NCBI RefSeq assembly: GCF_016632365.1
Contig: NZ_JAEPBH010000039.1
Span: 1 to 36,362, forward strand
DNA length: 36,362 bases
Source of the DNA: Tenebrionibacter intestinalis
GTDB lineage: Bacteria; Pseudomonadota; Gammaproteobacteria; Enterobacterales; Enterobacteriaceae
Reading direction: 5' to 3'
A program made the translations under genes and the position numbers. The notes below the pieces were generated by a model, which did no database searches, was not told the DNA's origin, and saw nothing but the letters and a program-made list of their open reading frames with translations. Numbering within the stretch: the stretch's first letter is position 1; each line of letters starts with the position of its first letter. This document shows, in pieces, positions 29,814 through 36,118 of the stretch.

Positions 29814-30032
29814 TTACGCACCGGCACGGTTAACGGTGGCTGCCGGTTCGGACGCAGGAATGACCGGCTCTGTCGGGGGCGGACAGATAATCCCGTCAAC
29901 GGATTCAAGCGTGCGGAAAGTTGCCGAGCACTCGATATTCACGCACTGGTGATAGCGCTGTTTAACGTTCTCTGACAGATAACGACTGGTGCGGGCGTGT
30001 GCACTGGTTTTGCAGAACGGACAGTGAAACAT
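29814..30032 (-). CDS. Late-gene transcription activator, Ogr/Delta family
   Basis: Zinc-finger activator of P2/P4 late promoters. The 72 residues have one finger, Cys4-x2-Cys7-x22-Cys30-x4-Cys35, the Ogr spacing. P4 Delta is a tandem double of about 166 residues, so this single-finger form resembles the helper's Ogr rather than classical P4 Delta. GGAGG nine bases upstream lies in the end of sid; the ATG follows the sid stop by two bases. Confidence 0.93.
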   Translation of the reverse strand: MFHCPFCKTSAHARTSRYLSENVKQRYHQCVNIECSATFRTLESVDGIICPPPTEPVIPASEPAATVNRAGA

Positions 30033-30034
30033 AC

Positions 30035-30778
30035 TTATGCCTCCGCCTTAGTGCCGTCATTTTCAGACAGCTTTCTGGCGAGCATCATTCTCTTCGCCGG
30101 GCTGCGTAACAGCTCCATATCTACACCGGTAATCTGCGGCCGGTGCATGCCCGTCACGGCGAGTACCGGCTCCTGCTTCATATCGAAGTGATACAGACTG
30201 CCCTGACGGTTGAGGGCATCACGCAGCTCGCCGATGGCCACGGACTGCGGTGCACTGTCTCCCTTCATTTCGAGGGCGCGAATGCGCAGCAGGAAAGCAC
30301 GAATGAGCGCGACGGGAACAGCATTGATAGCCTGAGCCCATTCCGCACCGGCATAAGCGGTAAAGACATCGTCATGCGCTGACAGGTATTTACTGGCGGT
30401 GGAGCAGGCATTCAGCATGGCGCGTGTCCGGTCGGTCTCCAGCTCCGCAATCAGGCCGATGAACTCGTCGGCCAGCTCGCGACTGGCGATACGCTTGCTG
30501 TGCTCAGCTTTCATTTCAGGGGTGAGATTGCCGCGCAGAGTTCGGAAGCGACTGCGCCAGTCCTGCTCCGCCTCTGCACTCTCACTTAGGGCGGTCTGCC
30601 GCTCCTGCTTACAGCGTTCAATGGACGTATCAATCTCTTTCAGTTCCTTCATGCTGGCCGCATGTGTGTTTCTGGCCGCAGTGAATGCGCTCAGCTTGTC
30701 TGTGATGAGCTGGCTGCTCTCTGCGGACTGTTGGGCGGCTACATTCTGCAGGGGGGTAATGACTGTTTCGGGTTTCAT
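30035..30778 (-). CDS. sid: Capsid size determination protein Sid
   Basis: In P4, Sid forms an external cage that forces the helper's capsid protein into a small T=4 shell that fits only the satellite genome. The 247 residues (P4: 244) are largely alpha-helical with the Sid-like segments DWRSRFRTL...RIASRELADEF (about 75-105) and EPVLAVTG near the end. Similarity to P4 Sid is moderate, much lower than for alpha, so capsid specificity may differ. First gene of the late operon. Confidence 0.88.
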   Translation of the reverse strand: MKPETVITPLQNVAAQQSAESSQLITDKLSAFTAARNTHAASMKELKEIDTSIERCKQERQTALSESAEAEQDWRSRFRTLRGNLTPEMKAEHSKRIASRELADEFIGLIAELETDRTRAMLNACSTASKYLSAHDDVFTAYAGAEWAQAINAVPVALIRAFLLRIRALEMKGDSAPQSVAIGELRDALNRQGSLYHFDMKQEPVLAVTGMHRPQITGVDMELLRSPAKRMMLARKLSENDGTKAEA

Positions 30779-30849
30779 GTTCAGGCTCTCCGTGTGTTCA
30801 ACCTGAAATGATTCTGCCCTTCATCACACAACATCTCGATTGATTGCAG

Positions 30850-30869
30850 TTGTGGCAGTTCTGGCACAA
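30850..30869. promoter_or_regulatory. Dyad upstream of sid, candidate Delta/Ogr binding site
   Basis: TTGTGGCAG (30850-30858) and CTGGCACAA (30861-30869) form an inverted repeat with one mismatch, 72 bp upstream of the sid ATG on the minus strand. Ogr/Delta-dependent late promoters have a dyad near -55 instead of a good -35 box, which fits this position. No sigma-70 promoter of quality is seen between it and sid. Confidence 0.6.
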
Positions 30870-30944
30870 ACAGCACTCAAAACCCGGCTTGCCAGAGAAA
30901 GGTCTCAGCAAAACCTTGCTCATCGTTTGTTTTTTTACTTATAA

Positions 30945-31049
30945 CTATTCACCACTGTTCACCTTAAATAAAAATATAAGAAATACAGTAAGATAAAGGG
31001 TGAACAGTTGAGGGCATGACTGTTCACCGTCTGTTCACCACTGTTCACC
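30945..31049. other. Replication origin ori1 with iterons
   Basis: Exact nonamers CTGTTCACC/GGTGAACAG occur at 30955, 30999 (inverted), 31020, 31031 and 31041, plus CTATTCACC at 30945. Several are 10-11 bp apart, one helical turn. An A/T-rich stretch (30964-30998) lies inside. P4 alpha protein binds type I repeats of this sequence at ori1 and crr; the second cluster is at 35748-36031. The rest of 30779-31315 holds the sid and alpA control regions. Confidence 0.85.
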
Positions 31050-31255
31050 CTCCTGTTTTGCTCTGTCTATACCACTTAGACTTTATTTCGATTAAAAATG
31101 AAAAACGTATAACTAAAAGCAATAGAAATTGCTGCATTGTAATGCAGTGATTTGCATATGTTTGCCAGCGTTTTCCTTTGTTTGCCATAGCGAAAAGTCA
31201 ATGTTTGTTTCCCCAAAAATCTCACATGACCTGAGGAAAAATATAGACATAATAA

Positions 31256-31312
31256 GGAGCTACCCGAAGCCGGACGGACATGACCGGCACTGTATGGACT
31301 TTGTGAGGTAGC
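31256..31312 (+). promoter_or_regulatory. Leader structure covering the alpA ribosome-binding site
   Basis: GCTACC (31259-31264) can pair with GGTAGC (31307-31312), which includes part of the alpA Shine-Dalgarno GAGGT; inside it GCCGG (31269-31273) pairs with CCGGC (31284-31288). The pairing is plain in the sequence; a role in limiting AlpA synthesis is inference. Confidence 0.4.
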
Positions 31313-31315
31313 CCG

Positions 31316-31582
31316 ATGCACACCGCTTTTTCTTCCCCGTCTTCTGCCCCTGCCGCGCCGCTGATGCCGATTTCTGATGCCGTTCACGAACGCTTTATCC
31401 GCCTGCCTGAAGTGATGCACCTGTGCGGTCTGTCCCGGTCGACCATTTACGACCTCATCAGCCGGGAGGCTTTCCCGAAACAAATCTCCCTCGGCGGTAA
31501 AAACGTGGCGTGGGCGCAGTCTGAAATCACTGCATGGATGGCGGATCGCATTGCCGAACGTAACCGGGGCTATGACGCATGA
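31316..31582 (+). CDS. AlpA/Vis family regulator and excisionase
   Basis: Small MerR-like DNA-binding protein. In P4, Vis (88 residues) is the excisionase and also represses late promoters; E. coli AlpA activates the integrase of CP4-57, which is also at ssrA. The 88 residues here contain the characteristic helix-turn-helix [20 protein letters not shown] (about 28-47) and wing region [19 protein letters not shown] precedes the ATG by eight bases. A likely target is the GTATAC palindromes at both ends. Confidence 0.93.
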   Translation: MHTAFSSPSSAPAAPLMPISDAVHERFIRLPEVMHLCGLSRSTIYDLISREAFPKQISLGGKNVAWAQSEITAWMADRIAERNRGYDA

Positions 31583-32130
31583 TGATGACCGTTCAGCAAA
31601 CACCCCCTTTTTCTGGCTTGCTTCTTTTCGCCGTTTCCAGGTATAGTTTTCACGCTGTCGCAAAATCGGCAGCCGGGATTTGCAGCCCGTGTAACTCAAT
31701 GGCGACACCAGACGCGCCATGCGTCTTTTTTTTCGTCGTAGCTCAGACACACCCATTTTTCGGGCTGTGGTGTTTACACCGTGGCTCCTGTCAGATAATG
31801 GTGGTTCGGGCGGGGCAGCCTTCGGGCTGGCCGGTATCCATTGAGGCCGGTACTGCAAACCCTGTCCGGGCCACCACCCATGAGATTTGCAGCTCCGGTG
31901 GTGGCGATAACCGCTACTCAATGGAGGTTGCCCTTATGGCTACGACCCTCACCCCGTCACACCCGCAATTCGTCTTTGTGTTTGCCGCCGTTCGTCGCGC
32001 AGACCTTAAACCCCGCATTTGTATGCTTCGCACCGTTGCCGGTGATGAACACGCCGCACGCCTTTCCCTCGTTCGCGATTACGTCCTCTCGTTTGCTGGC
32101 CGTCTGCCGGTTGCGGAGGTGCGCGCATGA
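31579..32130 (+). CDS. Long open frame across the immunity region (ash-like); coding uncertain
   Basis: A 183-codon frame starts at ATGATGATG overlapping the end of alpA and continues in frame into the small Icd/Kil-like gene. Proteins of this shape are annotated as 'ash family' in P4-like prophages. The N-terminal two thirds overlie the early promoter, the leader terminator and the CI RNA, so their conservation may come from RNA function. It could be made only from a transcript starting upstream of 31579. I consider the short gene at 31936 the safer call. Confidence 0.3.
   Translation: MMMTVQQTPPFSGLLLFAVSRYSFHAVAKSAAGICSPCNSMATPDAPCVFFFVVAQTHPFFGLWCLHRGSCQIMVVRAGQPSGWPVSIEAGTANPVRATTHEICSSGGGDNRYSMEVALMATTLTPSHPQFVFVFAAVRRADLKPRICMLRTVAGDEHAARLSLVRDYVLSFAGRLPVAEVRA
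31618..31647 (+). promoter_or_regulatory. Early/immunity promoter (PLE-type)
   Basis: TTGCTT (31618-31623) and TATAGT (31642-31647) with an 18-bp spacer, directly upstream of the CI RNA region and pointing toward alpha. In P4 the constitutive PLE promoter has this place and gives both CI RNA and, when immunity is off, the replication operon. Confidence 0.7.
31711..31733 (+). terminator. Early terminator in the immunity leader
   Basis: Stem AGACGC / GCGTCT (31710-31715 with 31721-31726), loop GCCAT, then a run of about eight T, 65 bp downstream of the promoter start. An alternative pairing ATGGCG (31699-31704) with CGCCAT (31715-31720) would break this terminator stem. P4 immunity acts by premature termination of the early transcript. 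Confidence 0.75.
31847..31907 (+). ncRNA. CI-type immunity RNA region with complementary targets
   Basis: A seqB-like element (31847-31879) contains CTGCAAA (31853) and CCACCACC (31871). A seqC-like element just after it contains TTTGCAG (31886-31892) and GGTGGTGG (31897-31904), the exact complements. A seqA-like element upstream has GATTTGCAGC (31677-31686), and GGTGGTTCGGGC occurs at 31800-31811. In P4 a short processed RNA carrying seqB pairs with seqA and seqC on the nascent transcript to cause termination. Exact RNA ends cannot be read from sequence. Confidence 0.72.
31936..32130 (+). CDS. Icd/Kil-like small cell-division inhibitor
   Basis: A 64-residue protein ([21 protein letters not shown]...[13 protein letters not shown]) with GGAGG eight bases upstream of its ATG. 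It resembles small proteins annotated as Icd-like or ash C-terminal in P4-like elements and sits where P4 has kil, which blocks host cell division when overexpressed. Function here is inferred from position and likeness. Its stop overlaps the next ATG (ATGA). Confidence 0.7.
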   Translation: MATTLTPSHPQFVFVFAAVRRADLKPRICMLRTVAGDEHAARLSLVRDYVLSFAGRLPVAEVRA

Positions 32131-32354
32131 GACACACCACCATTACCGCCCGTGACCTCGAATGCCTTGAGCACATGCGCAATGTCGGCCAGCTCGTCAA
32201 CGAACTGATGCAGGTGCAGGACTGCGCCACCGTTCGTCGTGCCCCTGCGCAGCAGTTACAGCTCACCTCCGTGATTTACCTTATGACCGCCCAGCTCGAC
32301 GGCGTGGTCGAACGCTGCAATCAGCGCTGGCTGACCGGGGAGGGCAACGTATGA
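32127..32354 (+). CDS. Epsilon-like small protein (putative derepression protein)
   Basis: A 75-residue, mostly helical protein ([22 protein letters not shown]...[11 protein letters not shown]). It occupies the position of small P4 early genes such as epsilon, which binds the helper's C repressor to induce the prophage. I recognise the likeness to proteins annotated 'derepression protein' but cannot prove it. It overlaps neighbours by ATGA on both sides, giving a coupled cluster. Confidence 0.6.
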   Translation: MRHTTITARDLECLEHMRNVGQLVNELMQVQDCATVRRAPAQQLQLTSVIYLMTAQLDGVVERCNQRWLTGEGNV

Positions 32355-32671
32355 AAAAGCCATTACCGCCCGTATTACGCGCCGCGCTCTATCGCCGCGC
32401 CGTGGCCTGTGCATGGCTGACGGTATGCAAGCGTCAGCGCCGCTACCCAAACCTCACCCTCGACGCGCTGGAAAGTGCGATTGCCGACGAGCTGGAGGGC
32501 TTCTACCTGCGCCAGCACGGCGAGGAAAAAGGGCGTCAGATTGCCTGTGCACTGCTGGAAGATTTAATGGAAGCCGGACCACTCAAGGCCGCGCCCTCAC
32601 TGTCCTTTCTCGGGCTGGCCGTGATGGATGAACTCTGCGCCCGTCACATTCAATCGCCTGTTGTGCACTGA
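32351..32671 (+). CDS. P4 orf106-like protein
   Basis: 106 residues, the length after which the P4 gene orf106 upstream of alpha is named. Basic, helical N-terminal half ([27 protein letters not shown]) and acidic middle; no known catalytic motif. Its function is unknown. The ATG overlaps the stop of the preceding gene and alpha starts 14 bp after it. Confidence 0.7.
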   Translation: MKKPLPPVLRAALYRRAVACAWLTVCKRQRRYPNLTLDALESAIADELEGFYLRQHGEEKGRQIACALLEDLMEAGPLKAAPSLSFLGLAVMDELCARHIQSPVVH

Positions 32672-32685
32672 GGGAGAAAATAACG

Positions 32686-35019
32686 ATGAAAATGAACGTA
32701 ACGGAAACCGTAAAACAGGCGTGCGGCCACTGGCCGCGTATTCTCCCGGCGCTGGGTGTGAAGGTGATTAAAAACCGGCATCAGGCCTGCCCGGTGTGCG
32801 GCGGCTCTGACCGCTTCCGCTTTGACGATAAAGAGGGGCGCGGCACATGGTTCTGTAACCAGTGCGGTGCGGGTGACGGTCTTAAGCTGGTCGAGAAAGT
32901 GTTCGGCGTGACCGCATCAGAGGCCGCCGGAAAGGTGAACGCCGTGACCGGCAACCTGCCACCGGTTGCCTCCGAAGTGATTGCGGCCGCAGAGGCTGAA
33001 ACCGAAGCAGACCGCAAAGCGGCGGCCGCGCTGGCCGTCAGACTGATGGAGAAAACCCGCACGGCCAGCGGCAACGCCTATCTGACCCGCAAGGGATTTC
33101 CCGGTCATGAATGTGTCATGCTGACGGCCACACATAAAACCGGCGGCGTGATGTTCCGCGCCGGTGATGTGGTTGTCCCGCTGTATGACGATACCGGCGC
33201 ACTGGTTAACCTTCAGCTTATCAATTCTGAGGGGCTCAAACGTACCCTGAAAGGCGGGGCGGTAAAAGGAGCGAGCCATACCATCGAAGGGAAAAAACAG
33301 GCCGGAAAACGCCTGTGGATTGCAGAGGGCTATGCGACCGCGCTCACCGTGCATCACCTGACCGGTGAAACCGTCATGGTGGCGCTGTCGTCCGTGAACC
33401 TCCTTTCTCTGGCGAGCCTTGTCCGTCAGAAACACCCGGCCTGCCAGATTGTCCTCGCCGCAGACCGTGACCTTAACGGCGACGGCCAGAACAAAGCCGC
33501 TGTGGCCGCAGACGCCTGTGAGGGCGTTGTTGCCCTGCCGCCGGTGTTTGGTGACTGGAATGATGCGTTTATGCAGAACGGCGGGGAGGCCACGCGGAAA
33601 GCCATTTATGACGCCATCCGGCCACCGGCGCAAAGTCCGTTTGATACCATGAGCGAGGCGGAATTTACCGCCATGAGCGCCAGCGACAAGGCTCTGCGGG
33701 TGCATGAGCATTACGGCGAAGCGCTGGCCGTGGATGCGAACGGCCAGCTCCTGTCCCGTTATGAAGCAGGAATATGGAAAGTCGTTCAGCCGTCCAGTTT
33801 CGAACGCGACGTAGCCGGGCTTTTCCAGCGCCTGCGTGCCCCGTTCTCGTCGGGGAGAATCACCTCAGTGGTGGAGACGCTGAAGCTGATTATTCCTCAG
33901 CAGGCCGCACCGGCACGCCGTCTGATTGGCTTTCGCAACGGGGTACTCGATACCCAAAGCGGCCTGTTCAGTCCACATCATAAATCGCACTGGCTGCGTA
34001 CGCTGTGCGACGTGGATTTTACCCCGCCGGTGGAAGGCGAAATGCTGGAGACTCACGCGCCGAACTTCTGGCGCTGGCTCGACCGTGCTGCCGGTAGCAG
34101 ACCAGAAAAACGCGACGTAATTCTGGCCGCGCTGTTTATGGTGCTGGCGAACCGTTACGACTGGCAGCTCTTTCTCGAAGTCACCGGTCCCGGCGGGAGC
34201 GGGAAAAGTATTCTGGCCGAAATCGCGACCCTGCTTGCCGGAGAAGATAACGCCACGTCGGCCGATATCGACACGCTGGAAGACCCGCGCAAGCGTGCAT
34301 CCCTGATTGGCTTCTCGCTGATACGTCTGCCTGACCAGGAAAAATGGAGCGGTGACGGTGCAGGACTCAAGGCCATCACCGGCGGCGATGCAGTTTCAGT
34401 TGACCCGAAATACCAGAACCCGTACTCAACACATATTCCGGCTGTGATTCTGGCCGTGAATAACAACCCGATGCGCTTCACCGACCGCAGCGGCGGCGTC
34501 TCCCGTCGCCGGGTGATCATTCACTTCCCGGAGCAGATTGCGCCGGAAGAACGCGACCCGCAGCTCAGAGATAAAATTGCGCGCGAGCTGGCCGTTATCG
34601 TGCGCCAGCTTATGCAGAAATTCAGCGACCCGATGACCGCGCGCGCACTGCTCCAGTCGCAGCAGAACTCCGACGAGGCGCTCAGCATCAAGCGTGATGC
34701 TGACCCGACGTTTGATTTTTGTGGCTATCTGGAAATGCTGCCGCAGACCAACGGAATGTTTATGGGTAATGCCAGCATTGTCCCGCGTAATTACCGTAAG
34801 TATCTCTATCACGCGTATCTGGCCTATATGGAGGCTAACGGATACAGGAACGTGCTCAGCCTGAAAATGTTCGGGCTGGGGCTGCCCATGATGCTGAAAG
34901 AGTACGGCCTGAATTATGAAAAGCGGCACACAAAGCAGGGGATTCAGACCAACCTGTCGCTGAAAGAAGAAAGCTACGGCGACTGGCTGCCGAAATGCGA
35001 CGAACCCGCAGTTACATAA
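32686..35019 (+). CDS. Alpha replication protein: primase, helicase and origin binding
   Basis: Single protein that replicates P4-type satellites independently of DnaA, DnaB and DnaG. The 777 residues equal P4 alpha in length and resemble it throughout. Visible parts are a zinc-binding primase motif (CPVCGG...WFCNQC, about 36-60), the primase EGYATA motif (about 214-219), the SF3-type helicase Walker A GPGGSGKS near residue 500, and the C-terminal origin-binding region (about 650-777) ending near NYEKRHTKQGIQTNLSLKEESYGDWLPKC. AGGGAG precedes the ATG. Its targets, the GGTGAACAG iterons, are present at both ori1 and crr. Confidence 0.97.
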   Translation: MKMNVTETVKQACGHWPRILPALGVKVIKNRHQACPVCGGSDRFRFDDKEGRGTWFCNQCGAGDGLKLVEKVFGVTASEAAGKVNAVTGNLPPVASEVIAAAEAETEADRKAAAALAVRLMEKTRTASGNAYLTRKGFPGHECVMLTATHKTGGVMFRAGDVVVPLYDDTGALVNLQLINSEGLKRTLKGGAVKGASHTIEGKKQAGKRLWIAEGYATALTVHHLTGETVMVALSSVNLLSLASLVRQKHPACQIVLAADRDLNGDGQNKAAVAADACEGVVALPPVFGDWNDAFMQNGGEATRKAIYDAIRPPAQSPFDTMSEAEFTAMSASDKALRVHEHYGEALAVDANGQLLSRYEAGIWKVVQPSSFERDVAGLFQRLRAPFSSGRITSVVETLKLIIPQQAAPARRLIGFRNGVLDTQSGLFSPHHKSHWLRTLCDVDFTPPVEGEMLETHAPNFWRWLDRAAGSRPEKRDVILAALFMVLANRYDWQLFLEVTGPGGSGKSILAEIATLLAGEDNATSADIDTLEDPRKRASLIGFSLIRLPDQEKWSGDGAGLKAITGGDAVSVDPKYQNPYSTHIPAVILAVNNNPMRFTDRSGGVSRRRVIIHFPEQIAPEERDPQLRDKIARELAVIVRQLMQKFSDPMTARALLQSQQNSDEALSIKRDADPTFDFCGYLEMLPQTNGMFMGNASIVPRNYRKYLYHAYLAYMEANGYRNVLSLKMFGLGLPMMLKEYGLNYEKRHTKQGIQTNLSLKEESYGDWLPKCDEPAVT

Positions 35020-35026
35020 CCTAACT

Positions 35027-35048
35027 CAGACCGGCTATAGCCGGTCTG
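35027..35048 (+). terminator. alpha terminator
   Basis: Near-perfect palindrome: CAGACCGGCT pairs with AGCCGGTCTG, eight bases after the alpha stop, followed by TTACTTT. It separates alpha from the next gene, which therefore needs its own promoter. Confidence 0.7.
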
Positions 35049-35085
35049 TTACTTTAACTACCAACATAACGATTTACGAGATGTG

Positions 35086-35091
35086 TATAAT
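35086..35091 (+). promoter_or_regulatory. -10 box of the gene at 35128
   Basis: A perfect TATAAT about 37 bp before the start codon and downstream of the alpha terminator. No good -35 is seen at the usual distance, so an activator or weak expression is possible. Confidence 0.45.
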
Positions 35092-35127
35092 GGTCGAATA
35101 TTTCATCTGTTTTTCGAGAGGTAGGAA

Positions 35128-35691
35128 ATGGATTACTTTCAGACTAGTGGGTTATTAATAAATATATTAACAATGTTAGTTGCCGTTGGCTCATCATGTA
35201 TTAGCTACCTTGTTTACAAAGAGAGCACCTACCCAGATGTTATTGTTTACCTTGAACAAAACAATGAAGTCAAAACTGTTTTAAATATTGTAATTAAGAA
35301 TATAGGTAAAAGTGCTGCAAAAGATGTAACCTTCAGTTTTAATGAAAATACCTTTAAGAATTCACTGCCTAATGGTGAGTATAGTGCGTTAACGAAAGGT
35401 GCATTGGTTTCAGGCATACCATTCCTTGCACCTGGTTCATGCAGGATATTGAGGCTTGGAAATTTCGCTGATTCGAAGAAGATTTTAGGTGACCACAAAA
35501 TTAGAGTAACTACAACTTTCCGTAAAGCTAATAGCAAGAACCCTTTCGCAAAAAATATTACTAATGAAAGTTATATTGAATTGTTATCGTTGGCTAGGGT
35601 GGATGCCTCAGATAACAGTAATGAGAAAAAGATTGCTGAAAATCTAGCCAGAATTGAGAAAGCTTTGCTTAATATCAAAACACAACACTAA
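35128..35691 (+). CDS. Unrecognised membrane-anchored protein in the cnr slot
   Basis: I do not recognise this 187-residue protein. It has one N-terminal hydrophobic segment (about 8-30, LLINILTMLVAVGSSCISYLV), then a region that looks beta-rich with the pattern LNIVIKNIGKSAAKDVTFSF (about 50-70), typical of Ig-like or CARDB-like folds, and a short charged helix at the end (about 160-187). GAGG precedes the ATG by seven bases. It is AT-rich in contrast to alpha, so it was acquired separately. P4 has the copy-number regulator cnr here (about 106 residues, soluble); no cnr-like frame is present. It may be cargo with a defensive or membrane role, but nothing in the sequence proves this. Confidence 0.7.
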   Translation: MDYFQTSGLLINILTMLVAVGSSCISYLVYKESTYPDVIVYLEQNNEVKTVLNIVIKNIGKSAAKDVTFSFNENTFKNSLPNGEYSALTKGALVSGIPFLAPGSCRILRLGNFADSKKILGDHKIRVTTTFRKANSKNPFAKNITNESYIELLSLARVDASDNSNEKKIAENLARIEKALLNIKTQH

Positions 35692-35747
35692 TTAATCTGC
35701 GCCAGGATAGTCTTTCTTACCTGCAATTTATATTTTCTGCCATGAAG

Positions 35748-36031
35748 GGTGAACAATCTACTGTTCACCCTTCACCGTATGTTCACCCTTTATCACTATG
35801 AAATTATTGATAAAAAACAAGAGGTGAACAGTGTGAACAGTCAAGCCCAAAAAAACTTTTTATCCCCCCGCTCATCGCCTGACCGGGCACATCCAGAACG
35901 AGCAAAATCACAATGGTGAAGAGTCGACTGTTCACTCCTCACCAACCATTCACCACTTATCATTATGATATTAAAAAGAAAAAAACCGTGGTGAACAGTG
36001 TGAACAGTTAAATGCAAAAAAACTCTTTTTT
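35748..36031. other. crr, cis replication region with two iteron units
   Basis: Two related units of about 115-120 bp lie in direct order: 35748-35861 and 35913-36031. Each starts with an inverted iteron pair (GGTGAACAA...CTGTTCACC at 35749-35769; GGTGAAGAG...CTGTTCACT at 35915-35936), continues through an AT-rich stretch, and ends with GGTGAACAG-TGTGAACAG (35823-35840; 35990-36007) and a poly-A/T run. This is the described structure of P4 crr, which alpha protein needs in addition to ori1. In 35692-36362 I see no gene. Confidence 0.85.
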
Positions 36032-36090
36032 GATGTGTTCCATTCAAAAAACAGGTTTGCTTAACCACAGGAAACAATGCAACAAATCGC

Positions 36091-36118
36091 CATTGGTATA
36101 CGCTTAGGTATACCAATG
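36091..36118. repeat. Right arm-type site: perfect 11-bp inverted repeat with GTATAC
   Basis: CATTGGTATAC (36091-36101), six bases, GTATACCAATG (36108-36118). The core from TTGGTATACG to TTAGGTATAC is repeated at 25167-25187 next to int with one change. Sites of the same kind flanking both ends suggest they organise the recombination complex. Confidence 0.75.

Larger units (their letters stand above)
25055..36118 (+). mobile_element. P4-like phage satellite integrated at ssrA
   Basis: The gene set and order match P4: int next to attL, an accessory slot, cos, psu-delta-sid leftward, ori1, alpA/vis, CI RNA immunity, small early genes, alpha, and crr. About 11 kb, close to the P4 genome size (11.6 kb). 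All essential replication, immunity and packaging parts appear intact, so the element is likely mobilisable by a P2-family helper; no helper genes are in the window. The right boundary is not fixed: I give the end of the right arm-type site, and the true attR lies beyond it. Confidence 0.93.

Noticed and set aside
29786-29908. Upstream extension of psu to 29908
   Set aside because: It would overlap the delta gene in another frame, whereas GTG 29785 has an AGGAG and gives the P4 length.
31076-31921. 281-codon minus-strand frame across alpA and the immunity region
   Set aside because: It opposes alpA, the early promoter and the CI RNA region, has low-complexity basic composition, and no recognisable domain.
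32917-33711. 264-codon minus-strand frame opposite alpha
   Set aside because: Antisense to the near-identical P4 alpha gene; no start signal or family likeness.
35740-36031. CRISPR-like array in the repeated GGTGAACAG region
   Set aside because: The repeats are 9 bp in both orientations with irregular spacing and no cas genes; they match P4 iterons.
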